A stretch of 64,000 bases of DNA. Source: Bin34 sp965219935. Its GTDB lineage: Bacteria > Chloroflexota > Anaerolineae > Caldilineales > Caldilineaceae. Position numbers and translations under genes: made by a program. The first letter of the stretch is position 1; every line of letters starts with the position of its first letter. Under the pieces are notes generated by a model. It had not been told where the DNA came from and ran no database searches. It was given only the letters and a program-made list of their open reading frames with translations. Shown in pieces: positions 28,273 through 36,749 of this stretch. The stretch is taken from positions 2,418,001 to 2,482,000 of the forward strand of contig CBDCOU010000003.1 of the NCBI GenBank assembly GCA_965219935.1, given 5' to 3'.

Positions 28273-29271
28273 TCAGACAGTATCGGAACCGGTGAGATCA
28301 GGCAGGACCAGTCCTTGCGTACCCAACAATTCGGCCACCTGGTCACGCTGTGGCAGCAGGCGCCCCGTGCCTACTGCGGTCACCGTGGCGGCACCGACGG
28401 CATTGGCAATCATGCCCGCCTCGTACAGACTGAAGCCCGCGGTTTCCGCCGCCATGAATCCGGCCGCGAAGGCATCGCCGGCTCCCACCGTGTCGCGCAT
28501 GCGCACCGGGAAGCCGGGGCAGTGCTGCTCCCCTTCCCGCGCAACGATGTGACAACCGTCGGACCCGACCTTGACCACCACGCAGCGGGGCCCGTGATCG
28601 AGGATCCCGCGGGCCGCGCGGAACGGATCGGCCACCTCGGTCCAGGACGACAGCTCCTCCGCCGTGGCCAGCACCACATCCGTGAGCGCGAAGCCCCGGG
28701 CAATGTTGTCCCCCTCCCCGATGTACTCGGGCGGTCCCACATCGAAATAGGTCCGGCAATCGGCCTCCCGCGCAATCCGGAGGCCCTGCAATACGTTGTC
28801 GCGGCCGAACATGGAAGCCATGAACATGGCGTAGCCCGTCACAAAGATCGTGCGCGAGGATCGGATGATGGCCGGCCAGGAATCGGCGAACGGCTGGTGT
28901 GGTCCGCGGTCGAGGCTGCCGATGAACACATGCTCGCCGCGATCGTCCACGAAGACCAGCGCGGGACTGGTTCGGACCTCCGGCGACAGATGCAAACCGG
29001 TCAGGTCCACGCCTTCCTCCGCCAAGGCGGACCGGACATAGACACCGACGGGATCCTCGCCCATGACCCCGATGGGCACGGTCCGCAAGCCCAGCCGCTG
29101 CGCCATGATGAGGGTATTGCAGGTACCTCCGGCCTCCAGTTGCATCCACTTGGCCAACTGATGCCGGCCGGCTTCAATGGGTAGTGACGGAATGGGCACA
29201 ATCAGGTCGGCCACCAGATCGCCCAGCGTGGCCAGATCCCATCTGCGGTCCATTCCGGAGGGAGTCGTCAT
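28273..29271 (-). CDS. PfkB-family carbohydrate kinase
   Basis: 332 residues from ATG at 29271. Ribokinase-fold sugar or nucleoside kinase. Motifs: LATLGDLVADLIVPIPSLP, EAGGTCNTLIMAQRLG (substrate-site PfkB signature 1 region), and RDTVGAGDAFAAGFMAAE, the canonical GAGD anion hole with catalytic Asp. The start is one base after the stop of the upstream gene, with AGGAG just before it, so translation is coupled. It is the last gene of the ABC-2 transporter operon, which suggests phosphorylation of a compound linked to that system, but the substrate is unknown. Confidence 0.88.
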   Translation of the reverse strand: MTTPSGMDRRWDLATLGDLVADLIVPIPSLPIEAGRHQLAKWMQLEAGGTCNTLIMAQRLGLRTVPIGVMGEDPVGVYVRSALAEEGVDLTGLHLSPEVRTSPALVFVDDRGEHVFIGSLDRGPHQPFADSWPAIIRSSRTIFVTGYAMFMASMFGRDNVLQGLRIAREADCRTYFDVGPPEYIGEGDNIARGFALTDVVLATAEELSSWTEVADPFRAARGILDHGPRCVVVKVGSDGCHIVAREGEQHCPGFPVRMRDTVGAGDAFAAGFMAAETAGFSLYEAGMIANAVGAATVTAVGTGRLLPQRDQVAELLGTQGLVLPDLTGSDTV

Positions 29272-29272
29272 G

Positions 29273-30601
29273 TCACTCCTGATCGCGTGGCAGCCGCACA
29301 AACCGGCGGCGGCGGGAGCCGGCAAAGACCAGTGCCAGGACCATCGGGACATAGGGCAGGACCGCCAGCCAGGGTTCGCGGTCGGCATGCACCACGCGTA
29401 TGCGCCGCCGGCTGCCCGGTACCGGCTTGCCATCCGCATCCTCCAGATGGACCCTGAACGAAGCGGGCAGTGCCCGGGTGTCCACCGGATATCCCTGGAA
29501 GTCCGGACGCCGCTCCCGCAGTCGTTCCAGATCGGTGGTGGCCTGATCGTGGATTTCGTAGCCCAGGGCGGCCCCCGTAATCTGGCGCACCGCGTAGGAA
29601 CGCCGCTCAAGCCGGGCGAGCACACGCTGCCCCTGTGTCACAACCAGCACGCCATCTTCGATTTCATCGGTCTGCAGCCACTGGTACAGGTCCGGCCGTC
29701 CGGACGTGTCCTGCGGATCCAGCAGCCGAGTCAGGTGAATGTCGCGGTACTCCTCCTGCGCATGGGGCTGCAGGTAGGTGATGGTGCCGCGCCGGAGATA
29801 CAACACCTCACCCTCGTCGTCGCTCTTCTCCGGGAATGTGTACCGGTCATGGGGAATGGCCCACATGGCAACGCCTTTGGACAGTGGATCGAATACCTTC
29901 AGCCGACGGCGCGATTCGGGCTGTACCTTTCCGTCCGCGCCGCGGACCTGGATGGTATAGCTGCCGGCCGGCAGTGCGACGGGAAAGCCGCGGTTGACCT
30001 CCGTGCTGGAGTAGAGGAAGGGTTCCGGCTCCCTGGGCGGAGGCTCCGGTTCCTCTTCCAGGGTTCCGGCTTCAATGCGATCGTCCAAATCCTGCCGATA
30101 GGTAACCAGATCGTTGTAGTAGGCCGACACCCGCTCCCGGAACTCGCGCCGGCTCTCGTCGAAATGGTCCCACTGCCGATGGGCTTCCTCGCCCAGGTAC
30201 ACCACGGCCGAACTCAGGTCCTGGCCCTCGGGATACTGAACCACGTAGTCGGTCGCCTCGATGCCGGCCACCAGTCGGCCCCGCCGGCGAATCTCGAGCA
30301 CACCCTCCACCGGCTCGTTTAGGCGAGCCCAGTCCGCGACTTCGCGGTTCGTGATGGGCCAGTAGTACACCTCGGTGTGCCGCGGCGACACGACGGACAC
30401 GGCATCGGCCACCAGGTAGATGGTGTCCACGCTGCGTGGATAGAAATCGCCTTCGTACCGGCCGCCGATATAGGCATTGACCCCGTAAACCAGTTCGGTG
30501 CGGCGCACAGGATCCTGGGCGGCCACGGCAGCCGGCACGATCCACAACAATAGACATGCCGCAAGCCAGAGGAGGCAGGTGCGGTTGTGCGACAGCCTCA
30601 C
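29273..30601 (-). CDS. Exported protein with C-terminal membrane anchor, ABC operon
   Basis: 442 residues. Signal peptide at 1-28 (LLWLAACLLLWIVPAAVAA). A long extracytoplasmic region (about 29-410) includes an acidic proline-rich segment (EEEPEPPPREPEP) and beta-rich stretches. A single C-terminal hydrophobic segment (LPYVPMVLALVFAG) is followed by an arginine cluster, an arrangement like membrane-anchored or sorting-type C-termini. I recognise no family. The start overlaps the permease stop by four bases (ATGA), so it belongs to the ABC-2 system, perhaps as its extracytoplasmic partner, as GldG-type proteins are in other lineages. That role is inference. Confidence 0.72.
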   Translation of the reverse strand: MRLSHNRTCLLWLAACLLLWIVPAAVAAQDPVRRTELVYGVNAYIGGRYEGDFYPRSVDTIYLVADAVSVVSPRHTEVYYWPITNREVADWARLNEPVEGVLEIRRRGRLVAGIEATDYVVQYPEGQDLSSAVVYLGEEAHRQWDHFDESRREFRERVSAYYNDLVTYRQDLDDRIEAGTLEEEPEPPPREPEPFLYSSTEVNRGFPVALPAGSYTIQVRGADGKVQPESRRRLKVFDPLSKGVAMWAIPHDRYTFPEKSDDEGEVLYLRRGTITYLQPHAQEEYRDIHLTRLLDPQDTSGRPDLYQWLQTDEIEDGVLVVTQGQRVLARLERRSYAVRQITGAALGYEIHDQATTDLERLRERRPDFQGYPVDTRALPASFRVHLEDADGKPVPGSRRRIRVVHADREPWLAVLPYVPMVLALVFAGSRRRRFVRLPRDQE

Positions 30602-31452
30602 GATCGCACCCCACCCTTCCCCATCAGGTACATGCTGCCCGCGGCCAGCACCAGAACCGAACAGGTCGAAATCGCGGTCGTATAGGCGTAGAGCAGGGCA
30701 TCGGCTCTGCGCACCGCCTCGGTGCCCTTGATCAGCAGTGCGAAGGGCGACACCCAGGTAAAAGCCAGATTGATTCGTTCCAACACAATGCGGGCCAGCC
30801 GGAGCGGAGGGTAGAAGCGATTGCCAACCGGAGCCAATTCAAGCAGGTCCGGGCTGAACTGCAGGGCCAACAGCACCAGCAGGATCAGGAGGAACCAAGC
30901 CAGACTGGCACGCACCCGGCGCGTGGCCGTCGACACAAAAATGCCCAGCGCAACCACGTGCATCACCACCGGAATCGAAAGGCCAATCACCGCCCAGGTG
31001 GGCACCGCGAAGGCAAATCCGGTAGTTCCGGCAAACAAGGCATAGCACACCAGGTACAGGGCCAGCAGGCCCAGATAGGCCAGACCGAAGGACACCAGCT
31101 TGCCACCGATGTAGGCCACGACGTCGATCGGTCCGTAGAACAGGACCTCGAGCGTGCCCTGCTCCCGTTCACGGGAAATGGATGTCACCGAGGCCAGGGC
31201 CAAAAACAAGCCTGTGACAAACAGCACGGAATAGATGGGCAGGTTGAACGTGCCCGAGAGCACGGCCAGGCCGCTGTCGGTGATGGACTGTGCGAGGGTG
31301 TTCAGGAACAGATGGGCCGCCAATCCGGCCAGCAGCACCACAAGATACGTTCCGGGGGAATACAAAAGTCCCCTCAGATCCCTGTGGCACACCAGCCAGG
31401 CAGCCAGCAGCCGCCCCTTGCCCAGTCTCCCGTCGATTCCCATGGGATACAT
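30598..31452 (-). CDS. ABC-2 type permease
   Basis: 284 residues with six likely membrane helices (about 30-50, 68-88, 115-140, 150-170, 180-200, 250-272). The cytoplasmic SISREREQGTLEVLFYGPID segment between helices 2 and 3 is typical of ABC-2 exporters of the NosY/GldF kind. It pairs with the ATPase encoded 21 bases upstream. Transported material is unknown. ATG at 31452 (MYPMGIDG) is used; ATG at 31443 is equally possible. Confidence 0.86.
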   Translation of the reverse strand: MYPMGIDGRLGKGRLLAAWLVCHRDLRGLLYSPGTYLVVLLAGLAAHLFLNTLAQSITDSGLAVLSGTFNLPIYSVLFVTGLFLALASVTSISREREQGTLEVLFYGPIDVVAYIGGKLVSFGLAYLGLLALYLVCYALFAGTTGFAFAVPTWAVIGLSIPVVMHVVALGIFVSTATRRVRASLAWFLLILLVLLALQFSPDLLELAPVGNRFYPPLRLARIVLERINLAFTWVSPFALLIKGTEAVRRADALLYAYTTAISTCSVLVLAAGSMYLMGKGGVRS

Positions 31453-31473
31453 TCGTCCGGCCGATGCGGCACC

Positions 31474-32421
31474 TCAGGCCGCAAGCCGCTCCACTTCCTC
31501 GTCCGTAATCGTGACGAATGCCTGTTCCAGGGTCATCTGTTCGGCATGCATGTCGACGATAACCCCGCCGTGTTGGCTTACGACGCGTGACACACCAGCC
31601 CGCTCCACGGGACTGGCGGTGCCCGTCAGGTGAACGGACAGGCGGCCGTCGCGCAGCTCCGCCCGGCTGACGAAGTCCAGGTCCAGGAGGGCCGCGGCGG
31701 GGAAGCGGTCGGGCTCGGCCAGTTCGATTTGGATGCGGGCTTCCGGCTGCAGTGCCTGCCGGATGTTGTCCAGCGTGTCCTCAACCATCAAGCGGCCCTT
31801 GTTCATGATGCCAATCCGGTCGGCCAGCTGTTCCACCTCGGTCAACACGTGGGATGAGATGAACACGGTCTTGCCCCGTCCGAGTTCGGAATGCAGCAAC
31901 TCCCTCACTTCCACCACGCCTCTCGGATCCAGCGCGCTGACCGGTTCGTCCAGGATTAGGAGTTCGGGATCGTGCAGCAGGGCCCGCACCAAACCCAGCT
32001 TCTGTTGCATGCCCCGCGAAAAGTCCCGGGCCCGGGCGTCGGCGGCGTGCGTCAGGTTGACGCGTTCCAGCAAGGCGTCAATTCGCTGTTCGATCCGATC
32101 CACGCTGTACAGCCGCCCGAAGAACCGAAGGTATTCGCGCGCCGTCATGTCGTCGAAAAAGACCTGACGCTCACCCAACACTCCGAGTCTGCGGCGTACG
32201 GCGAACTCGCGCGCATGGGAAGGCGAATCCAACAGGTAGGCCACGCCCCGGGTTGGCCGTTCCAAGCCCAGCAGCAACATTATCGTGGTGGTCTTGCCGG
32301 CACCGTTGGGCCCCAGGAAACCGTAGATTTCATTGGCCTCAACCCGCAGCGACACGTCGATGACCGCTTCAAAGTCCGCAAACGACTTGGACAGCGAGTC
32401 CGTACGGATGGCATCAGCCAT
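31474..32421 (-). CDS. ABC transporter ATP-binding protein (ABC-2 exporter type)
   Basis: 315 residues. Walker A GFLGPNGAGKTTTIMLLLGL near residue 38, signature DFSRGMQQKLGLVRAL, Walker B LLILDEPVSALDP, and H-loop VFISSHVLTEVEQLADRIG. The C-terminal ~80 residues form the extra domain seen in drug and lipid exporters (CcmA/NatA-like). It leads a minus-strand operon with permease, exported protein and PfkB kinase, and is divergent from the M42-like peptidase gene across 208 bases. Confidence 0.92.
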   Translation of the reverse strand: MADAIRTDSLSKSFADFEAVIDVSLRVEANEIYGFLGPNGAGKTTTIMLLLGLERPTRGVAYLLDSPSHAREFAVRRRLGVLGERQVFFDDMTAREYLRFFGRLYSVDRIEQRIDALLERVNLTHAADARARDFSRGMQQKLGLVRALLHDPELLILDEPVSALDPRGVVEVRELLHSELGRGKTVFISSHVLTEVEQLADRIGIMNKGRLMVEDTLDNIRQALQPEARIQIELAEPDRFPAAALLDLDFVSRAELRDGRLSVHLTGTASPVERAGVSRVVSQHGGVIVDMHAEQMTLEQAFVTITDEEVERLAA

Positions 32422-32629
32422 GGCTGGAATGTCCTCTTGAGGCCGGGACGGCGCCGGCCGGAGGGAAGATTCGGCGGTGCATCAATCCACAGATCGGCTT
32501 GGACACGTGCATGTGCGAAGAGCGGACAAATTGTCGTCTGTCACCGGCACCCCAAAAAGCAGTTCGTGCCAGCATCCCTTTGCCTCGGTGCTACTATCAA
32601 CCGACTTCCCTGCCGCACAACACAGACTG

Positions 32630-33814
32630 ATGACAGTACCGAGTCTCACAGACCTGCTCGCAAGTCTACCGGAATTCAGGGAACGTCTGGATTCCATTGT
32701 CACCGAAACACGCGCGTTCGACGTCTTTCGCAGGATTGCGGACACCTATGCGCCCACCCTGACCGTCTCCCGCACGCGGGCACCGGTCCTGAAGCGGATT
32801 CTGGATGAGGCGATGCGGGAAGGACTGTATGCCGACACGATCGACTTCACTCCTTCCTGCCAGGGAACCGGCGTCGCGGTGGCACGCCTGGGAGCGGCAC
32901 CCCGGTCGCCCGTATGGTCCGTGGCCCACCTTGACAACATCAGCTTTCTGACCGGGCCCGGACGGAAGGGCGTGTATCCGCTGACTCCATTCTGCCAGTC
33001 GCGACTAACTCCCGGCGAGCGGCCGGCAGTGGCCCTCGATCTGACCGATCCGGATCAACCGGCGCGCATCGTTGCTTCCGGCCACATTGCGACAGCGGAA
33101 CGATCTCCGGGATCCCTGGAGCCGGAACACCGGTTCGTGACCGACTGTGCGGACCTGCCGCTGGCCACCAGGGTCTGCTTCGCCTCCACGGCGGAATGGG
33201 ACCGGACCACGGGCATGGTGTACGGCTGCATCGACAACGCGGCCTGTGCCTCCGCCCAGTTGCTGGCGGCACTGGTGGTCCGGCCCTACCGGCCCAATGT
33301 CAACATCCTGTGGACCGACGAGGAGGAAGGCGTCGTGGACATGGGCCCGCCCACCTTCGCCAGAGCCGCCTCGCGACTCGTGCTGCGCACACCGCTCGAC
33401 CGGATGCCGGAGCTCGTCTTTGTCAGCGACATCCAGGACCTCGATTTCGCTGCAGATGTGGATGTCGACGACCCCGCCTGCTTCGGCCGAGGGACTGCCA
33501 TGGAAGCTTTTACCAGCCGCACCCGGGGCACCGCAACCCCACCCCTGCTCCTCGGCGCCATGCGGAATCTGTTCGCCGAAATGGAGACCATTGGCGTGTG
33601 CGTCCTCGAGCAGGGACGCTATCTGAACCGGAACGACGACGTGGCGATGACCATGGCCACGCCCAACATTGTCCATCTGTGTTGTCCCGGTGCCTTTACC
33701 CACTTCCAAGGCAGACCGCGGGTGCATGTGGCGGACATCGTGCACACGGCCAAGGCCCTGGCGTGCCTTTGGATGGTGACGCAGTCCGACGACTGGCGCG
33801 CAACCTTCACGTGA
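32630..33814 (+). CDS. M42/M20-like zinc metallopeptidase
   Basis: 394 residues from ATG at 32630. The fold resembles dinuclear-zinc aminopeptidases of family M42. It has SVAHLDNISFLTG (H-x-D ligand pair, near residue 100), YGCIDNAACASAQLLAALV (bridging Asp region, near residue 200), LWTDEEEGVVDMGPP (catalytic Glu with ligand Glu), SDIQDLDFAADVD, and a late HLCCPGAFTHF segment. Motif spacing fits M42 better than M28. It would be a cytoplasmic peptidase or deacylase; the substrate is unknown. The ribosome site is weak. A longer frame to 32477 is unlikely. Confidence 0.72.
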   Translation: MTVPSLTDLLASLPEFRERLDSIVTETRAFDVFRRIADTYAPTLTVSRTRAPVLKRILDEAMREGLYADTIDFTPSCQGTGVAVARLGAAPRSPVWSVAHLDNISFLTGPGRKGVYPLTPFCQSRLTPGERPAVALDLTDPDQPARIVASGHIATAERSPGSLEPEHRFVTDCADLPLATRVCFASTAEWDRTTGMVYGCIDNAACASAQLLAALVVRPYRPNVNILWTDEEEGVVDMGPPTFARAASRLVLRTPLDRMPELVFVSDIQDLDFAADVDVDDPACFGRGTAMEAFTSRTRGTATPPLLLGAMRNLFAEMETIGVCVLEQGRYLNRNDDVAMTMATPNIVHLCCPGAFTHFQGRPRVHVADIVHTAKALACLWMVTQSDDWRATFT

Positions 33815-33819
33815 CCGGC

Positions 33820-33841
33820 GCGCGTGCGGATCCGCACGCGC
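33820..33841. terminator. 22-base perfect palindrome after the peptidase gene
   Basis: GCGCGTGCGGA immediately followed by its reverse complement TCCGCACGCGC, five bases after the peptidase stop, then a TTGGTTGG stretch. The position and GC-rich stem fit a terminator. A symmetric protein-binding site for the following yjbQ-pfkB genes is the alternative. Confidence 0.5.
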
Positions 33842-33896
33842 TTGGTTGGCTGTTCCGCCAAGCACCGGCATCCCCTTCGCAGACGGAAATCACTTC

Positions 33897-33902
33897 AGGA
33901 GG
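33897..33902 (+). promoter_or_regulatory. Strong Shine-Dalgarno fixing the yjbQ GTG start
   Basis: AGGAGG, nine bases before GTG at 33912. It decides the start and is degenerate (ATGGGC) at the matching place in the decayed second copy. Confidence 0.7.
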
Positions 33903-33911
33903 CACATCCTT

Positions 33912-34325
33912 GTGTTTACACGCCATATCGACATTGAAAGCCATCAACCGCAGGAACTGATCCCCATCTCCGACCAGGTACGCGAGGCCTTGGCGGCAAG
34001 CGGCCTGGCGAACGGCCTGTGCACCGTGTTCTGTCCGCACACCACGGGCGGGTTGACGCTCAACTCGCCGCTGGACCCGACCACAGCTCAGGACTTGCAA
34101 GAAGAACTGGACCGGTTGGTACCGACGCGAACCAACTTCCACCATCAGTTCGACACGCCGGCCGACGCGGCCGCCCACGTCAAGGGGGCGCTGGTGGGCC
34201 ACTCGGTGACCGTGCCGGTGGTGGACGGCCAACTGGGCCTGGGTTGGTCACAGGGAATTTTTTTCTGCGAGTTCGACGGGCCGCGGTCACGGCAAGTCCG
34301 CGTCTGCCTGCTCGGCAACGCCTGA
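33912..34325 (+). CDS. YjbQ/UPF0047 family protein
   Basis: 137 residues from GTG at 33912 (FTRHIDIESHQPQEL). The signature region VFCPHTTGGLTLNSPLDPT holds the His-Thr-Thr active-site motif and is followed by HHQFDTPADAAAHVKGALVG and LGLGWSQGIFFCEFDGP, with a family-like C-terminus. YjbQ proteins form trimers, and some show weak thiamine-phosphate synthase activity; the physiological role is unsettled. It is directly followed by a PfkB-like gene (stop to ATG 39 bases), and the pair is repeated downstream. Confidence 0.88.
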   Translation: MFTRHIDIESHQPQELIPISDQVREALAASGLANGLCTVFCPHTTGGLTLNSPLDPTTAQDLQEELDRLVPTRTNFHHQFDTPADAAAHVKGALVGHSVTVPVVDGQLGLGWSQGIFFCEFDGPRSRQVRVCLLGNA

Positions 34326-34364
34326 ATGTCCCCGGACCGTCTCTCCGACGACCCGGAACAAGCC

Positions 34365-35309
34365 ATGAACCAGTCTTCGGAATCCATCCAGTGCACGACG
34401 ATCTCCAACGTCATCATCGACGACATCGTGCTCTGGGATGGTCGCACCTACATGGGCACCCTGGGTGGTTCGGGAAGCCATGCCGTGGTCGGCATGCGCA
34501 CCTGGAACGACGCGCCCCTGGGCTTGGCCGGCTACCTGGGCGACGACGCGCCCGAACCGTTCGTGACGCACCTGCAGCGACTGGGAGTGTCGCCGGACGG
34601 CCTGATCCGGCGGACCGGGCTGCCCACCCCGCGCGCCTGGCAGCTGTTCGAGGCCGACGGCCAACGGACCGAGGTGTTCCGGACATCGCTGTCCGAGTTC
34701 ACGGCCAATCAGGTTCGCTTTGACGAGTTGAACACCGAACTCAAGCAGTCGTCCGGATTCCATGTGCAATGGGGCGGCTCGATCGAGGAAACCACCGGCC
34801 TGGTCCGGCAACTAAAGGCGGCCAATCCCACCGCCGTAATCGTCTATGAACCGGTCGACGACTTCCTGGCCTTGGACCGGGTTGCATGGACCCCGCTGCT
34901 GCGGGAGTGCGATGTGTTCCTACCCAACCTGGAAGAAGCCGCAACCCTCACCGGGCAGGCTTCCCCAGCGGACATGGCCACCGCATTGCTGGACTGGGGA
35001 GCGGATCGTGTCGTAATCCGGATGGCCGAACAGGGGATTTGGGTCCAGGACAGGCAGGGAAACCGGTGGCGGAGTCCGGCTGTTCCGACGCAGGTGGTCG
35101 ACGTTACCGGTGCCGGCAATGCGTTCTGCGGCGGCCTGCTGGCCGGATTGGTGGGGAACCTGCCGTTTCTCGAGACGGCCCTGCGGGGACTGGTGGGTGC
35201 CAGCTTTGCCATCGAGCAGGTGGGCGTGCCCGAGACTCTGGTTCCCGGTTCCCCGGAGGCATTCCGTCGCCTTGAATGGGCCAGGGGCCAAGTCCAGGAC
35301 ATGAAATGA
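34365..35309 (+). CDS. PfkB-like kinase, copy A, GAGN variant
   Basis: 314 residues from ATG at 34365 (MNQSSESIQCTT), matched by the start of copy B. PfkB fold: IIDDIVLWDGRTYMGTLGGS at the N-terminus, substrate lid, and C-terminal VVDVTGAGNAFCGGLLAGL. In PfkB kinases the anion-hole motif is GAGD, with Asp as catalytic base; here it is Asn. Mak32-like PfkB proteins also carry Asn there, so the family may bind sugar or nucleotide without normal phosphoryl transfer, or use another base. It is cotranscribed with yjbQ. No nearby gene gives the substrate. Confidence 0.85.
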   Translation: MNQSSESIQCTTISNVIIDDIVLWDGRTYMGTLGGSGSHAVVGMRTWNDAPLGLAGYLGDDAPEPFVTHLQRLGVSPDGLIRRTGLPTPRAWQLFEADGQRTEVFRTSLSEFTANQVRFDELNTELKQSSGFHVQWGGSIEETTGLVRQLKAANPTAVIVYEPVDDFLALDRVAWTPLLRECDVFLPNLEEAATLTGQASPADMATALLDWGADRVVIRMAEQGIWVQDRQGNRWRSPAVPTQVVDVTGAGNAFCGGLLAGLVGNLPFLETALRGLVGASFAIEQVGVPETLVPGSPEAFRRLEWARGQVQDMK

Positions 35310-35394
35310 TCCTGCAGTGCGCGGTTCGGCCGGGACGTGCGCCCGCTTGTCGGCTGTATCCGTTGGCAGTCTCTTGATGGGCAACTTCAATTTG

Positions 35395-35794
35395 TTGCGT
35401 CTCACACCAAACATTGAAGTCATCCAATGGCAGGAATTGATGTCCATGTCCGACGATGGCTCGCGGCATTGTGCCGGCCCGGGATGAGGCAAACAGCCTG
35501 TGCCCAGCGCTCTTTCCACACGCCACAGCCGGACTGGCCTTCATGGCACCCCTGAACTTGCCCGATGAACTGGACTGGTTGAAGCAGGCCCGCACCAGCT
35601 TCCAACATCGGTTCGGCGCGCCGACCTACGCGGCCGTTCACGTCCAGGCGGCACTGATGGGCTACTCGATGCCTGGGCCCAAAATGGATGGCCAACTGGG
35701 TCTGGATTGGTCACAGGGGCTCTTTCTCTGCGAGTTCCATGGGCCGCGGCCGCGACAGGTACGATTCCGTCCGCGCGCCATGGCCCAACACTGA
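35395..35794 (+). pseudogene. Decayed second copy of yjbQ
   Basis: Aligns with the intact yjbQ at 33912-34325. From a TTG at 35395 the frame reads LRLTPNIEVIQWQELMSMSD and meets TGA at 35485-35487. A one-base insertion in the following stretch moves the similarity to another frame, which runs to 35794 (GYSMPGPKMDGQLGLDWSQG). A short in-frame deletion removes the DPTTAQDLQ part. The active-site PHTTGG has become PHATAG. The ribosome site is also lost. It is therefore not expected to give a working YjbQ; a shorter product from 35456 is conceivable. Confidence 0.85.
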
Positions 35795-35801
35795 ACCGAC
35801 G

Positions 35802-36749
35802 ATGAATTCACCTCCGAAACCCATCCAGTGCACGACGGTCTCCAACGTCATCATCGACGACATCGTGCTGTGGGACGGTCGCACCTACATGGGCACCCTG
35901 GGCGGTGCGGGAAGCCATGCCGCCGTCGGCATGCGCACCTGGAACGATGCGCCCTTGGGCCTGGCCGGCTATGTGGGTGACGACGCACCCGAACCATTCT
36001 TGGCGCACCTGCAGCGGCTGGGCGTATCGCCGGTCGGCCTTGTCCATAGGGCCGGGTTGCCCACTCCGAGGGCTTGGCAGTTGTTCGAGGCCGACGGTCA
36101 ACGCACCCAGGTGTTCCGGACATCACTCTCCGAGTTCGCGGCCAATCAGGTTCGTTTTGACGAGTTGCACGTCGAAGTCAAGCAGTCGTACGGATTCCAT
36201 GTTCAGCGAGGCGGATCGATGGAGGAAACCACCCGCCTGGTCCGGCAATTGAAGGTGGCCAACCCTTCCGCAGTAGTCGTTGTTGAGCCCGTCGACGCCT
36301 TCCTTGGCTTGGACCGGGCAGCATGGACCCCATTGCTGCAGGCGTGCGATGTGTTCCTTCCCAACCTGGAAGAAGCCGCGACCCTCACCGGAGAGACATC
36401 CCCGGCGGACATGTCCTCCGCATTGCTGGACTGGGGATCGGACCGCGTCGTTATTCGGATGGCCGAACAAGGAATTTGGGTCCAGGACAGGCAGGAAAAC
36501 CGGTGGCGGATCCCGGCTGTTCCGGTACAGGTGGTCGACGTCACCGGGGCCGGCAATGCGTACTGCGGCGGCTTGCTGGCCGGGTTGGTGGAGGGACTGC
36601 CGTTCCTTGAGACGGCACTAAGGGGGCTGGTGGGCGCCAGCTTTGCCATCGAGCAGGTGGGTGTGCCCGAGACCCTGGTTCCCGGTTCCCCGGAGGCAAT
36701 CCGTCGACTGGACTGGGCCAGGCATCGGGTTCAGGCCATGAGCCAATAA
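35802..36749 (+). CDS. PfkB-like kinase, copy B, GAGN variant
   Basis: 315 residues from ATG at 35802. Very similar to copy A along its full length, with scattered substitutions, and with the same Asn in place of the catalytic Asp (VVDVTGAGNAYCGGLLAGLV). It has stayed open while the adjacent yjbQ copy decayed, which suggests it is still selected. The first bases after the ATG align with copy A, fixing the start. The substrate is unknown, as for copy A. Confidence 0.85.
   Translation: MNSPPKPIQCTTVSNVIIDDIVLWDGRTYMGTLGGAGSHAAVGMRTWNDAPLGLAGYVGDDAPEPFLAHLQRLGVSPVGLVHRAGLPTPRAWQLFEADGQRTQVFRTSLSEFAANQVRFDELHVEVKQSYGFHVQRGGSMEETTRLVRQLKVANPSAVVVVEPVDAFLGLDRAAWTPLLQACDVFLPNLEEAATLTGETSPADMSSALLDWGSDRVVIRMAEQGIWVQDRQENRWRIPAVPVQVVDVTGAGNAYCGGLLAGLVEGLPFLETALRGLVGASFAIEQVGVPETLVPGSPEAIRRLDWARHRVQAMSQ

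Larger units (their letters stand above)
33890..36749 (+). repeat. Tandem segmental duplication of the yjbQ-pfkB pair
   Basis: Unit A (about 33890-35309) and unit B (about 35375-36749) are homologous DNA from before the yjbQ start to the pfkB stop, in the same orientation, separated by about 65 bases. Similarity is high in pfkB and low in yjbQ, and ends near the pfkB stops. Confidence 0.85.

Noticed and set aside
35456..35794. Short yjbQ-like open frame taken as a working gene
   Set aside because: It lacks the N-terminus, the intact His-Thr-Thr motif and a ribosome site, and aligns as a frameshifted remnant of the upstream copy.
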